Below, piece by piece: positions 17,346 to 28,021 of a stretch of DNA of 64,000 nt. The DNA is from an uncultured Verrucomicrobiota bacterium. Lineage in GTDB: Bacteria > Verrucomicrobiota > Kiritimatiellia > CAIQIC01 > Lenti-01. The notes under the pieces were generated by a model, which saw only the letters and a program-made list of their open reading frames with translations, was not told the origin of the DNA and did no database searches. How positions within the stretch are numbered: the stretch's first letter is position 1; each line of letters begins with the position of its first letter. Where the stretch lies: assembly GCA_937860055.1 (NCBI GenBank), contig CALMBO010000026.1, forward strand, positions 62,001-126,000. The letters are read 5' to 3'. Both the position numbers and the translations under genes were made by a program.

Positions 17346-17415
17346 GCAGGGACAAGGCGGTCGCTCCGGGGAGGGAAGGCGCCGCACGGGATTTTTCCGC
17401 GCGACCGTGGCAATC

Positions 17416-17525
17416 CTCTTTCCGGCGCGGAAAAGCCATGGTCGCTTTCCATGGCGTGGGAAATCGGGTGAAAGTTTGTCCATTCCATGGAAAATCCGCG
17501 GAAAGATTTTCCATGGCGTGGAAAA
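17416..17525 (+). repeat. palindromic repeat cluster B (three units plus a remnant)
   Basis: Units at 17445-17463, 17476-17494 and 17507-17525 are exactly 31 bp apart. The first two have one or two changes in the arms; the third is a perfect TTTTCCA-N5-TGGAAAA. A more decayed copy ends at 17434. Linkers tcgggtgaaagt and tccgcggaaaga resemble those of the other clusters. The cluster lies between the rpoC terminator and the ppdK promoter, in the 456-bp gap 17288-17743, which otherwise holds nothing recognisable. Confidence 0.8.
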
Positions 17526-17633
17526 ATCCGGCGGGAGGGGCAGGGGGCGCCTTTCCGCAGGGAGGGGGAATCCGGGGAGGGGGCCGATTTCGAAGGTAAA
17601 TCGTTTCGAGCATGGGTTTTTATTGCCATTGGC

Positions 17634-17662
17634 TTGACAAAACGGGGGCGAAGGCGGAGGAT
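17634..17662 (+). promoter_or_regulatory. promoter for ppdK
   Basis: Perfect TTGACA at 17634-17639, 17-bp spacer, GAGGAT at 17657-17662. The -10 is weak, but a similar CAGGAT is seen before the CAU tRNA at 61347. The start codon is 81 bp downstream. Confidence 0.5.
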
Positions 17663-17743
17663 GGCGCGAATTTTCTTGGCGGCGTGCCGAGGGAATCGAT
17701 TTAAGAAAAACGGGTCCGGAAGGACCATCATACGGAGAACAAC

Positions 17744-20491
<2,748 letters not shown>

Positions 20492-20521
20492 AACGGCCGT
20501 TTCCCCGAGGAAACGCCCTCC

Positions 20522-20553
20522 TCCGCCCCCGGTTTTCCGGGGGCGGATTTTTT
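20522..20553 (+). terminator. intrinsic terminator after ppdK
   Basis: An 11-bp perfect stem, TCCGCCCCCGG (20522-20532) with CCGGGGGCGGA (20537-20547), has a TTTT loop and is followed by six T residues. Confidence 0.92.
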
Positions 20554-20612
20554 CGTCTTCAGCGGGGGAAGGTTTATTTGATTTCAGCGGTGGATTTGGT
20601 ACGGTCACGGGC

Positions 20613-21323
20613 ATGAAAAGGAACAGGATCGAGGCCGGGATATCCGCCGCACTGGCGGCGCTGTGCCTCGTCCTGGCCGCGGGCTGCGATCCGGCCTCCG
20701 CCGAGCGGCGCGAAGCGCGAAACCGGCATCTCCGCCAGGCGCAGGCCGCGAAAGATGCGCAGGACATCGATCGCGCGATCGCGCTCTGCGAAAAGGCGCT
20801 GGAACGGCATCCGGATCTGGCGCTGGCCCATCGCGAGCTGGGTCTCATGCTGGACAACTACCGGCAGGATCCGGTGGGGGCGATCTACCACTACCGGCGC
20901 TATCTGCAGCTGAGGCCCGAGTCGAAGAACCGCGCGGACATCGAGCAGCTGATCCAGCATTGCCGCATGTCGTTCGCGGCGCAGATTGCCGAATCCCCCG
21001 ATGATTTGAAGCGCGATCTGCAGGTGCGCGACGAGCGGATCCGGAAGCTCGAGCTGGAAGTCGCCGTCCTCCGCGAGCGCTCGGGCGCCGCCGCCGGGGC
21101 CGGCAGCGTGTCGCCGTCCGCGCCGCCTCCTTCCCCGGCGTCGCCGGCGGTTCCGCCGGCGCAAGTGCACGTGGTCCAGGCGGGGGAGAATCTCGGAACG
21201 ATCTCCACGCGCTACTACGGGACGCCCGGCAAGTGGAAGACCATTTTCAACGCCAACCGGGACCGTGTCCCCGATGCCAACAACCTGCGCGTCGGCACCC
21301 GGCTGGACATCCCGAAGGAATGA
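20613..21323 (+). CDS. LysM-domain lipoprotein with TPR-like repeats
   Basis: The 236-residue product has a lipoprotein signal with LAAGC, so Cys25 should be the lipidated residue. Residues about 35-110 form helical repeats of TPR type (AIALCEKALERHPDLALAHR). A short coiled coil (130-155) and a Pro/Ser/Ala linker follow. The C-terminus (about 185-236) is a LysM domain beginning VVQAGENLGTISTRYYG, which binds peptidoglycan glycan chains. It is the first of three closely spaced genes that lead into murG-murC, so a role in envelope organisation is likely. Which proteins it binds is unknown. Confidence 0.8.
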   Translation: MKRNRIEAGISAALAALCLVLAAGCDPASAERREARNRHLRQAQAAKDAQDIDRAIALCEKALERHPDLALAHRELGLMLDNYRQDPVGAIYHYRRYLQLRPESKNRADIEQLIQHCRMSFAAQIAESPDDLKRDLQVRDERIRKLELEVAVLRERSGAAAGAGSVSPSAPPPSPASPAVPPAQVHVVQAGENLGTISTRYYGTPGKWKTIFNANRDRVPDANNLRVGTRLDIPKE

Positions 21324-21338
21324 ACAGGAGCAGCGGAT

Positions 21339-22085
21339 ATGGGAACCGATTTTTTCGATGACGATCTGGTCCGCGAACGCGAGGCCGCGCTGAAGATCAA
21401 GCTGGACGGAGAGAGCGGCGGCGCGCCGCGCGACGGGTTCATTCCGTCGTCGCGCGATCTGCCGAACCGTCCGGTTTCCGACCTGACGCTGACCCATCTG
21501 GCCCGCCACAAGCAGGAGGTCACGGAACAGATGGTGGACAAGGCGCAGGAACTGGACCGGCTGCGCGCCCGCCAGGAGGAGCTGGAACGCGAACGCCGCA
21601 CGCTCGAGGAGATGAGGAAGAAGCAGGAGACGTTCGACGCCGGCCGGCGCGAGCTCAAGGGGCGCCTGAACGAAAGCCTGGTCCGCATGGAGAAAGACCA
21701 GCTGCAGGCGGAGCGCCTGGTACAGATGCTGGACGAGACCCGCCGGATGTTCCGCGGCCGCCTGGACGAAGTGACGGCGCTGAACGAGGAGGAGTGGACG
21801 GATGAAAACCTCCTGGACGAGCTGAACAAGGCGCTGGCGCTGCTGGAGAATGTGCGGTCGGACTACAACAAGGCCGTGGCGAAGATCGAGGCGGTGCATC
21901 CGCAGGCGCCTGCGGGCGCGGCTGCCGCGCGTCCGCTGACCTTCGAGGCGGTGCCGGGGATCGAGGCGGAGGGCGCGCAGGGATTCGGCTACTGGCTCCG
22001 TTCGGGGCTGGCGTTCACGCTGCCGCTGATGGTGCTGCTGGCGGTCCTGTTCCTGGCCTGGGTGGCTTTCTACTATTGGCTCTGA
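21339..22085 (+). CDS. tail-anchored coiled-coil protein of unknown function
   Basis: A 248-residue acidic/basic helical protein. Residues about 55-180 are rich in heptad-like Glu/Lys/Arg/Leu and should form a long coiled coil; an alanine-rich linker follows, and residues about 222-245 are one strong membrane span at the very C-terminus (tail anchor, N-terminus in the cytoplasm). I do not recognise the family. It begins 15 bp after the LysM lipoprotein, with GGAGCAG before the start, and is followed after 1 bp by a second protein of the same architecture. Confidence 0.65.
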   Translation: MGTDFFDDDLVREREAALKIKLDGESGGAPRDGFIPSSRDLPNRPVSDLTLTHLARHKQEVTEQMVDKAQELDRLRARQEELERERRTLEEMRKKQETFDAGRRELKGRLNESLVRMEKDQLQAERLVQMLDETRRMFRGRLDEVTALNEEEWTDENLLDELNKALALLENVRSDYNKAVAKIEAVHPQAPAGAAAARPLTFEAVPGIEAEGAQGFGYWLRSGLAFTLPLMVLLAVLFLAWVAFYYWL

Positions 22086-22086
22086 C

Positions 22087-22608
22087 ATGGCGGCGGCGCG
22101 AAGATATGGTGCGTTGGAACGGCGCTTGAAGGAAATCGAGCGCGAGAAGGCCGAGGTGCGTTCCCGGCTCGAGGAGGTGCGCAACTGGGCGGATTCGGTC
22201 CCCGATGCCGCGCAGATGCTTCAGGAGCCCCGCTTGCGCGAGGCCGCCGTTCCGGAGGGGTATTCCTCCGGCCGTCGCCTGGACGTGCCGGAGCGGGAGG
22301 CGGAAGACGCCCCGGAGGGGGAGACATCGCTGGATTTCGGGCCGGGGCCGGAGGGGCTGGACACCAAGCGGGTGGTGATGCCCCGCCTGCAGCGGACCGA
22401 TTTGCTGCGCCCGGCCATCGGCGGCGCGGGGACGGCCGCCCGCCTGATGGAGCCGGAGCACGACCGATTCCGCAACTATTTCGGATCCGCCGGCCTCAAG
22501 CGCGTGCGCGAGGCCCGCAAAGAGCAGGGGAACCAGCGCGCCCGCGCCATCTTCATGATTCTCATGGTGGCGACGCTGGGATTCATCCTGTTCAAGATGG
22601 TGACGTGA
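22087..22608 (+). CDS. second tail-anchored coiled-coil protein of unknown function
   Basis: A 173-residue protein with an N-terminal coiled coil (about residues 5-35), a long low-complexity acidic middle, and a C-terminal basic helix leading into one membrane span (about 152-171). It repeats the plan of the preceding gene in shorter form and is spaced 1 bp from it, so translation is probably coupled. No enzymatic motif is visible. Together with the LysM lipoprotein it may form a trans-envelope assembly, which is inference from architecture and order only. Confidence 0.65.
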   Translation: MAAARRYGALERRLKEIEREKAEVRSRLEEVRNWADSVPDAAQMLQEPRLREAAVPEGYSSGRRLDVPEREAEDAPEGETSLDFGPGPEGLDTKRVVMPRLQRTDLLRPAIGGAGTAARLMEPEHDRFRNYFGSAGLKRVREARKEQGNQRARAIFMILMVATLGFILFKMVT

Positions 22609-22648
22609 GCGGCCTGCGGGTTGCGGCGTCGGACAAGGGGTTTGTGCA

Positions 22649-23737
22649 GTGAAAACAGCGGTGGCTTGTGGCGGAACCGGCGGCCATGTGTTCCCGGGAT
22701 TGGCGACGGCGCGGGAGCTGTTGCGTCGGGGGCATGACGTCACGCTGTGGCTGACGGGACGCGATGAGGAACAGTCGGCGCGCAAGGACTGGGACGGGCC
22801 GGTGGTGGAAGTGCCGGCGCGGGGCTTCCAATCAGGCATCTCGTTCCAGTCGCTGCAGACGGTGTGGAAGCTGGTGCAGGCGGTTTGGCATTGCCGGCGG
22901 GCGATGAGCAAGGACCGGCCCGACGTGCTGCTGGCGATGGGGTCGTACGCTTCGGTGGGGCCGTGCGCGGCGGCATGGTCGCTGGGCGTGCCGATCGTGC
23001 TGCACGAAGCCAACGTGATCCCCGGCCGGGCGGTCCGCCTGTTTGCGCGTTCCGCCGCGGCGGTCGCGGCGGGTTTCGAGGAAACCCGCTACCATCTGCA
23101 CGGGGCCAAGCTGTCCGTTGTGGGCATCCCGTTGCGCGAGGAGCTGACCGAAGCCGCCCGCGCGCTGCCACCGCGCGAATCCGCGGTGCATTCGCCCTTC
23201 CGCCTGTTGATCGCGGGGGGAAGCATGGGGGCGCATCGCCTGAACGAGGTGGCGACCGAAGCGCTGGCGCGCCTCCGGAAAAGCGGACTGGAGTTTTCCG
23301 TTTCGCATCTGACGGGGCGCGATGACGAGTCCGCCGTCCGCGCCGCCTACCAGGCCGCCGGTGTGCAAGCCGAGGTCATCGCGTTCACGAAATACATGGC
23401 GCCTCTGTACCATGCGGCCGATCTGGCCATCTGCCGCGCCGGGGCTTCGACCTGCGCGGAGCTGGCCTATTTCGGAGTGCCCGCGCTGTTTGTGCCCTAT
23501 CCCCGCGCGGCGATGGATCACCAGACCGCGAATGCGCGAGCGCTGGAGAAGCGCGGCACGGCGGACGTGGTGGACGAGGCGGCGCTGACTCCGGAATGGC
23601 TGGAGGCCTATCTGGCGCAGACCCTGCGCAAGCCCGAGCGGCTGGCCCGCCTGCGCGAGGCCGCTCACAAGGAAGGCGTGAAGGATGGGACGGCGGCCCT
23701 GGCGGAGCTGGTGGAGCGGTGCGCCCGGAAGCCATGA
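22649..23737 (+). CDS. murG: UDP-GlcNAc:lipid I GlcNAc transferase MurG
   Basis: The 362-residue GT-B enzyme turns lipid I into lipid II on the inner face of the membrane. The N-terminal loop GGTGGHVFPG (about residues 7-16) and the C-terminal donor-binding stretch GASTCAELAYFGVPALFVPYP-like region (near 267-287) are both intact. The start is GTG at 22649 with AAGGGG 8 bases upstream. It ends in an ATGA overlap with murC. Confidence 0.95.
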   Translation: MKTAVACGGTGGHVFPGLATARELLRRGHDVTLWLTGRDEEQSARKDWDGPVVEVPARGFQSGISFQSLQTVWKLVQAVWHCRRAMSKDRPDVLLAMGSYASVGPCAAAWSLGVPIVLHEANVIPGRAVRLFARSAAAVAAGFEETRYHLHGAKLSVVGIPLREELTEAARALPPRESAVHSPFRLLIAGGSMGAHRLNEVATEALARLRKSGLEFSVSHLTGRDDESAVRAAYQAAGVQAEVIAFTKYMAPLYHAADLAICRAGASTCAELAYFGVPALFVPYPRAAMDHQTANARALEKRGTADVVDEAALTPEWLEAYLAQTLRKPERLARLREAAHKEGVKDGTAALAELVERCARKP

Positions 23738-25161
23738 CGACGGATGGCGCCAGCGGTTGGCGCGAGGAGATCCGGCGCCGGATCCAGGCGCCGTCATCGC
23801 GCGTCCATCTGATGGGGGTGGGAGGCATTGGCATGGCCGGGGTGGCGCGGCTGCTGGCCGCCAAGGGATTGACGGTGACGGGCTGCGACGGGGGCGCGCC
23901 CCGCACGATGGAGTGGCTCCGTTCCTGCGGCATCCCGGCCACGACTGGCCATGATCCCCGGCATCTGGACGGCGTGGATTGGGCGGTCTACAGCCCGGCC
24001 CTGGCGCCGGGGCATCCGGAGCGCGTCGCGGCGGAGAAGCGGGGGATCCCCCTCTATCGCCGCGGGCAGGTGCTGCCGGTGCTGGCGGAATCGTGGAAAA
24101 CCCTCGCGGTTTCCGGCACCCACGGCAAGACGACGACCTCCTCGATGATCGCGCACATCCTGCGCGCCTGCGGCGTGGATGCCTCGTGGTGCATCGGGGG
24201 GGAGCTGCCGCCGGACGGCTCGCCGGCGGGCGTGGGGCGGTCGGAATGGCTGGTGATCGAGGCCGATGAAAGCGACGGAACGCTCGCACACTATTTTCCC
24301 GAAATCGCCGTGATCACCAACATCGAATTCGACCACATGGAGCATTTTGCGTCGAAGGAGGCGATGGTGGATTGCTTCCGCGCCTTTGCGCGGCAGGCGA
24401 AGTCCGTGGTGTATTGCGCGGATGATCCGGAGGCGGCGAAGGCGGGATCGGCCGTGAAGGGCATTTCCTATGGGTTACCGGCAGGGGCGGATTTCCGGGC
24501 GGAAGGGCTGGAGACCCGTCCCCAGGGCACGCATTTCGCGGTCCGCGCGCCGGGCAGGCGAACGGCGGCTGCATTCCTGCCGCTGCCGGGCCGCCACAAC
24601 GTCTTGAACGCCTTGGCCGCGCTGGCGGCGTGCGACCGGTGCGGAATTGCGCTGGAGGCCGCCTGCGCGGCGCTGGAGGGCTTTGCGCTGCCCAGGCGGC
24701 GCTTCGAGCCGGTGGCGGACGCGCGCGGCATTCGCGTCATCGCCGACTACGCGCACCACCCCTCCGAAATCCGGGCGCTGATCGACGCGGCGAAGCAGGC
24801 GGGGGCCGGCCGGATCTGGGCCGTGTTCCAGCCCCACCGCCATACCCGCACCTTGGCGCTGGGCGCGGATTTTCCGCCGGCTTTCGACGGCGTGGCGGGC
24901 GTGATCCTGGCACCGGTATACGCCGCCAGCGAGCCGCCGCTGGAGGGTGGAACGTCGGAGGATTTGCTGAAGCATTTCTGGCGGCATGCGGGCGCCCCGG
25001 CGGAACTGGCGAGGAATCTGGAAGAGGCGGCCAACCTTGTGGCCGCGCGCTGGAAATCCGGCGACTGGGTGCTGGTGGTCGGCGCGGGCGACGTCGAAGA
25101 CGTCGGGCCGATGCTGAAGCGGAAGCTGGAGGCGCGTCAATCGCGCCGGGAACGGGCGTAG
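23734..25161 (+). CDS. murC: UDP-N-acetylmuramate--L-alanine ligase
   Basis: The 475-residue Mur ligase adds L-Ala to UDP-MurNAc. The Rossmann start has GVGGIGMAGVARLL near residues 28-41, the ATP loop is GTHGKTTTS near 128-136, and the central IEADESDGT and NIEFDHMEHF motifs follow near 175 and 196. The C-terminal domain has DYAHHPSEIRAL near 339. The ATG at 23734 overlaps the murG stop by four bases. The last 25 bp overlap, tail to tail, the class II aldolase gene on the other strand. Confidence 0.95.
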   Translation: MTTDGASGWREEIRRRIQAPSSRVHLMGVGGIGMAGVARLLAAKGLTVTGCDGGAPRTMEWLRSCGIPATTGHDPRHLDGVDWAVYSPALAPGHPERVAAEKRGIPLYRRGQVLPVLAESWKTLAVSGTHGKTTTSSMIAHILRACGVDASWCIGGELPPDGSPAGVGRSEWLVIEADESDGTLAHYFPEIAVITNIEFDHMEHFASKEAMVDCFRAFARQAKSVVYCADDPEAAKAGSAVKGISYGLPAGADFRAEGLETRPQGTHFAVRAPGRRTAAAFLPLPGRHNVLNALAALAACDRCGIALEAACAALEGFALPRRRFEPVADARGIRVIADYAHHPSEIRALIDAAKQAGAGRIWAVFQPHRHTRTLALGADFPPAFDGVAGVILAPVYAASEPPLEGGTSEDLLKHFWRHAGAPAELARNLEEAANLVAARWKSGDWVLVVGAGDVEDVGPMLKRKLEARQSRRERA

Positions 25162-25748
25162 ACGTCCCAGAGGGCGTCGCGGGCGGATTGGGGATCGGGG
25201 CCGTAGGCGATGAGGCCGTCTTCGTGGCCGGCCATGACCATGACGGCGACGGGGGGAAGGGTGGCGGCGAGGCGGCCGACGGCGCGGGCCATTTCCGGAG
25301 TTCCGAAGGACGCCTCGGCGGGGGTTTGCGGGGCGCCTTCCCGCATCAGGAGGCGGAACATGAGGCGATCATGAATATGGATGACGACTCGGGTGTCGGT
25401 TCGGGCGGCGTAGACGGCGCCGTGGCTCATGGATTCCGACGAGGCGGGCAGGGGGCCGCGGCAGACCACGCTGTTCTTGTCGATGTCGAACGAGACGACT
25501 TCGCAGAAATGATGATTTCCGATGGGGAATTCCAGGCCGGTACCGCTGCCGGTGATGATGAACCGGCCGGTGCCGGCGATGCGGGCGCTGATGTTGCCGT
25601 AGCCGATGCCGTCGGGCAGGACGCCGATGAGTTCCCATTCGTGCAGGTCGTCGCGGATGCGCATCAGGTCGTGGAGCCAGGGATGCGCCGGGGCGGGGGC
25701 CGCCTCGTGCGCATAGGAGAATTTGATATACCCTTCGTCCCTATGCAT
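25137..25748 (-). CDS. class II aldolase/adducin family protein
   Basis: The 203-residue protein matches the zinc aldolase fold of fuculose-1-phosphate aldolase: GNISARI near residue 44, GSGTGLEF near 60, the metal pair in HIHD near 120 and a third His in MAGHEDG near 173. It starts with ATGCATAG, so its start overlaps the mtnA stop by 8 bp and it should be translated together with mtnA. After MtnA the expected enzyme is either the dehydratase MtnB or the aldolase of the DHAP shunt (Ald2-type), both from this fold. I lean to the aldolase but cannot settle it. An ATG further upstream would lie deep within mtnA. Confidence 0.75.
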   Translation of the reverse strand: MHRDEGYIKFSYAHEAAPAPAHPWLHDLMRIRDDLHEWELIGVLPDGIGYGNISARIAGTGRFIITGSGTGLEFPIGNHHFCEVVSFDIDKNSVVCRGPLPASSESMSHGAVYAARTDTRVVIHIHDRLMFRLLMREGAPQTPAEASFGTPEMARAVGRLAATLPPVAVMVMAGHEDGLIAYGPDPQSARDALWDVYARSRRD

Positions 25749-26841
25749 GGTGAAGGGCGCGGAGACCCTCGAGGGAAGCCTTCGCGATGCCGCGCTCGGT
25801 GATGAGGCCGGTGACGAGGCGGGCGGGGGTGACATCGAAGCCGTAGTTGGCGGCGGGGGTTTTTTCGGGGCAGATGCGGATGGTGGCGGGCTTGTCCGCG
25901 GCATCGTCCCAGCCCGTCATGTGGCGCACCTCCTCGGGCCCGCGCTCCTCGATGACGATGTCGCGGACGCCGTCGGCGATGTCCCAGTCGATGGTGGAGG
26001 AGGGCAGGGCGGCGTAGAAGGGGATGCCGTTGTCGCGGGCGGCGAGGGCCTTGAGATAGGTGCCGATTTTGTTGGCGACGTCGCCGGCGGCGGTGGTGCG
26101 GTCGGAGCCGACGAAGACGATGTCCACCATGCCGTGCTGCATCAGATGGCCGCCGGCGTTGTCGGGAATGAGCGTGTGGGGGACGCCGTGGTGGCCCAGT
26201 TCCCAGGTGGTGAGCGAGGCGCCCTGGTTGCGCGGGCGGGTTTCGTCCACCCAGACATGGACGGGGATGCCGTCGTCGAAGGCGGCATAGACGGGGGAGA
26301 GGGCGGTGCCGTAGTCCACGAAGGCCAGCCAGCCGGCGTTGCAATGCGTCAGGATGTTCACGGGTCCGCCGTTCTTGCGCCGGGCGATGTCGCGGATCAG
26401 CTCGCGGCCATGCAGGCCGATGCGGCGGCAGAAATCGGCGTCTTCGTCGGTGATTTCCCGGGCGATGCGGAGGGCGGCGGCGCGGCGATCCTCCGGGCCG
26501 GCGCAGGGGGCGAGGGCCTTTTGCATGCGGGCGACGGCCCATTCGAGGTTCTTGGCGGTGGGGCGGGTCGCCTGGAGGGCGGCGGCTTCCGCGAACATCT
26601 GGCGGCCGAAATCATCGTGGGCGGCATGCTGCAGGACGGCAAGATACATGCCCCAGGCGGCGGCGGCGCCGATGAGTCCGGCCCCGCGCAAGTGCATGCG
26701 GCGGATGGCGTCGCACATCTCCTGGGGGGTGCGCAGGTCCATGAACGCGAATTCATGGGGCAGGAGGGCCTGATCGATGATCCGCACGCAGCCGGGGGCT
26801 TCGAGCCAGATGGTGCGGTAATGCTTTCCGTCCACATTCAT
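25741..26841 (-). CDS. mtnA: S-methyl-5-thioribose-1-phosphate isomerase
   Basis: A 366-residue member of the eIF2B-like isomerases that opens 5-methylthioribose-1-phosphate (or 5-deoxyribose-1-phosphate) to the ribulose form. The signature parts are present: RGAGLIGAAAAWG near residue 50, THCNAGWLA with the catalytic Cys near 160, GSDRTTAAGDVANKIGTY with the catalytic Asp near 240. Length is normal. It is divergent from ddl and is followed by an overlapping aldolase gene. No Shine-Dalgarno site is visible; a -10-like element ends 6 bases before the ATG, which suggests a leaderless transcript. Confidence 0.92.
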   Translation of the reverse strand: MNVDGKHYRTIWLEAPGCVRIIDQALLPHEFAFMDLRTPQEMCDAIRRMHLRGAGLIGAAAAWGMYLAVLQHAAHDDFGRQMFAEAAALQATRPTAKNLEWAVARMQKALAPCAGPEDRRAAALRIAREITDEDADFCRRIGLHGRELIRDIARRKNGGPVNILTHCNAGWLAFVDYGTALSPVYAAFDDGIPVHVWVDETRPRNQGASLTTWELGHHGVPHTLIPDNAGGHLMQHGMVDIVFVGSDRTTAAGDVANKIGTYLKALAARDNGIPFYAALPSSTIDWDIADGVRDIVIEERGPEEVRHMTGWDDAADKPATIRICPEKTPAANYGFDVTPARLVTGLITERGIAKASLEGLRALHHA

Positions 26842-26847
26842 GGGAGG

Positions 26848-26876
26848 GTTTTCGCCGAAAACGGCGCCAGCGTCAA
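26848..26876 (-). promoter_or_regulatory. candidate promoter for mtnA, possibly leaderless
   Basis: On the minus strand TTGACG, 17 bp and GAAAAC end 6 bases before the mtnA ATG. The -35 is good and the -10 poor. If correct, the transcript would begin at or next to the start codon. Confidence 0.35.
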
Positions 26877-26896
26877 GCTGCGGGGGATTCCCATGG

Positions 26897-26912
26897 TTGC
26901 ATAATTGTGCAA
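26897..26912. promoter_or_regulatory. inverted repeat TTGCA-N6-TGCAA between mtnA and ddl
   Basis: A perfect 5-6-5 inverted repeat in an AT-rich patch within otherwise GC-rich DNA, 56 bp from mtnA. It could be an operator. No regulator gene is adjacent. Confidence 0.3.
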
Positions 26913-26938
26913 ATGCGATCATCGGCGGGATATCGGCG

Positions 26939-26967
26939 TTGAAAGGCGGGGGGCGGCGGCGTAGAGT
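26939..26967 (+). promoter_or_regulatory. sigma70-type promoter for ddl
   Basis: TTGAAA at 26939-26944, 17-bp spacer, TAGAGT at 26962-26967. Transcription would start near 26974, directly before repeat cluster C, giving a leader of about 125 nt that contains the whole cluster. Confidence 0.6.
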
Positions 26968-26977
26968 GGGGCGCGAG

Positions 26978-27080
26978 TTTTCCACACCATGGAACATGTT
27001 TTTCCACGGTGTGGAAAATTGGCCGAAAGTTTTTCCATTGTGTGGAAAAACGGCGCAAACTTTTTCCATTGTGTGGAACA
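26978..27080 (+). repeat. palindromic repeat cluster C (four units) in the ddl leader
   Basis: Units lie at 26978-26996, 27000-27018, 27031-27049 and 27062-27080; the last three are exactly 31 bp apart. The unit at 27031 extends to perfect 9-bp arms. Linkers ttggccgaaagt and acggcgcaaact match the family. The last unit ends 19 bp before the ddl start codon, so it borders the ribosome site. Confidence 0.85.
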
Positions 27081-27099
27081 TTTCAAGGGACAGGTCGAG

Positions 27100-27993
27100 A
27101 TGAGCGGCAAGAAAAGGTTCAAGAAGGTGGCGGTGATGATGGGCGGGCCGTCGTCGGAGCGGGCGGTTTCGCTGCGGTCGGGCGCGGCGGTGGCGAAGGC
27201 GCTGCGGGAGCGGGGCTACGAGGTGTACGAGGTGGTGGTGGGGGAGGACTGCTCGTTCGAGGTGCCGGCGGGGACCGAGGTGGCGTTCGTGGCGATGCAC
27301 GGGCGCTTTGGAGAGGATGGCGGCATCCAGGCCGAATTGCGGAAGAAAGGCGTCCCGCACACGGGGTCGAGCCCGGAGGCGAGCGCACGGGCGTTCGACA
27401 AGCATCTGAGCAAGCAGGTGCTGGCGAAGGCGGGGATCCCGACGCCGGCGTTCGAATTCCTGCGCCAGGGGCAGAAGCGGACGCTGCCGTTGCCGGTGGT
27501 GGTGAAGCCGGTGCGGCAGGGGTCGAGCGTGGGGATGTCGCGCGTGTTCCGCGAGGAGGACTGGGCCGCGGCGCTGGAAGCGGCGCTGGGCTACGACGAG
27601 ATCGCGCTGGTGGAGGAATTCATCCCGGGCAAGGAGCTGACGGTGGGGGTGGTGGGCGACACGGTGCTGCCGGTGGTCGAGATCCTCACGGCGGACGGGA
27701 ATTTCGACTACCACGCGAAGTACACGCCGGGGGCGTCGTCGCACCAGATCCCCGCGCAAATTCCGGAGGAGACCACCCGCGCGTGCCAGGAGACGGCCCT
27801 GGCGGTCTTCCGGGCGCTGGGCTGTTCGGGGATGGGGCGGGTGGACATCCGCCTGCGGCCCGACGGGAAGTATTTCGTGCTGGAGCTGAACAACATCCCC
27901 GGCATGACGGCGGTCAGCCTGCTGCCCGACGCGGCGAAGGCGCACGGATGGGGGTTTGCGGAGCTTTGCGAACGGATCCTGGACATGGTATGA
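27100..27993 (+). CDS. ddl: D-alanine--D-alanine ligase
   Basis: The 297-residue ATP-grasp enzyme makes the D-Ala-D-Ala end of the murein stem peptide. It has the N-terminal GGPSSERAVSLRSG (about residues 16-29), GRFGEDGGIQ near 68, VKPVRQGSSVGMS near 134 and the Mg-binding LELNNIPGMT near 264. It is of the short DdlB type. The ATG at 27100 was chosen because the protein then starts just before the conserved first strand; an upstream in-frame ATG at 26989 would translate the repeat cluster. AGG lies 5-8 bases before the start. Confidence 0.94.
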   Translation: MSGKKRFKKVAVMMGGPSSERAVSLRSGAAVAKALRERGYEVYEVVVGEDCSFEVPAGTEVAFVAMHGRFGEDGGIQAELRKKGVPHTGSSPEASARAFDKHLSKQVLAKAGIPTPAFEFLRQGQKRTLPLPVVVKPVRQGSSVGMSRVFREEDWAAALEAALGYDEIALVEEFIPGKELTVGVVGDTVLPVVEILTADGNFDYHAKYTPGASSHQIPAQIPEETTRACQETALAVFRALGCSGMGRVDIRLRPDGKYFVLELNNIPGMTAVSLLPDAAKAHGWGFAELCERILDMV

Positions 27994-28021
27994 TTCTTCC
28001 ACCAAGCAGGAGGACAACATC

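Noticed and set aside
26978-27080. CRISPR array
   Set aside because: Linkers are only 12 bp and similar to one another, repeats are themselves palindromes, and no cas gene is present.
26989-27099. N-terminal extension of Ddl through the repeats
   Set aside because: It would translate the palindromes, has no ribosome site, and the enzyme family starts at the shorter ATG.
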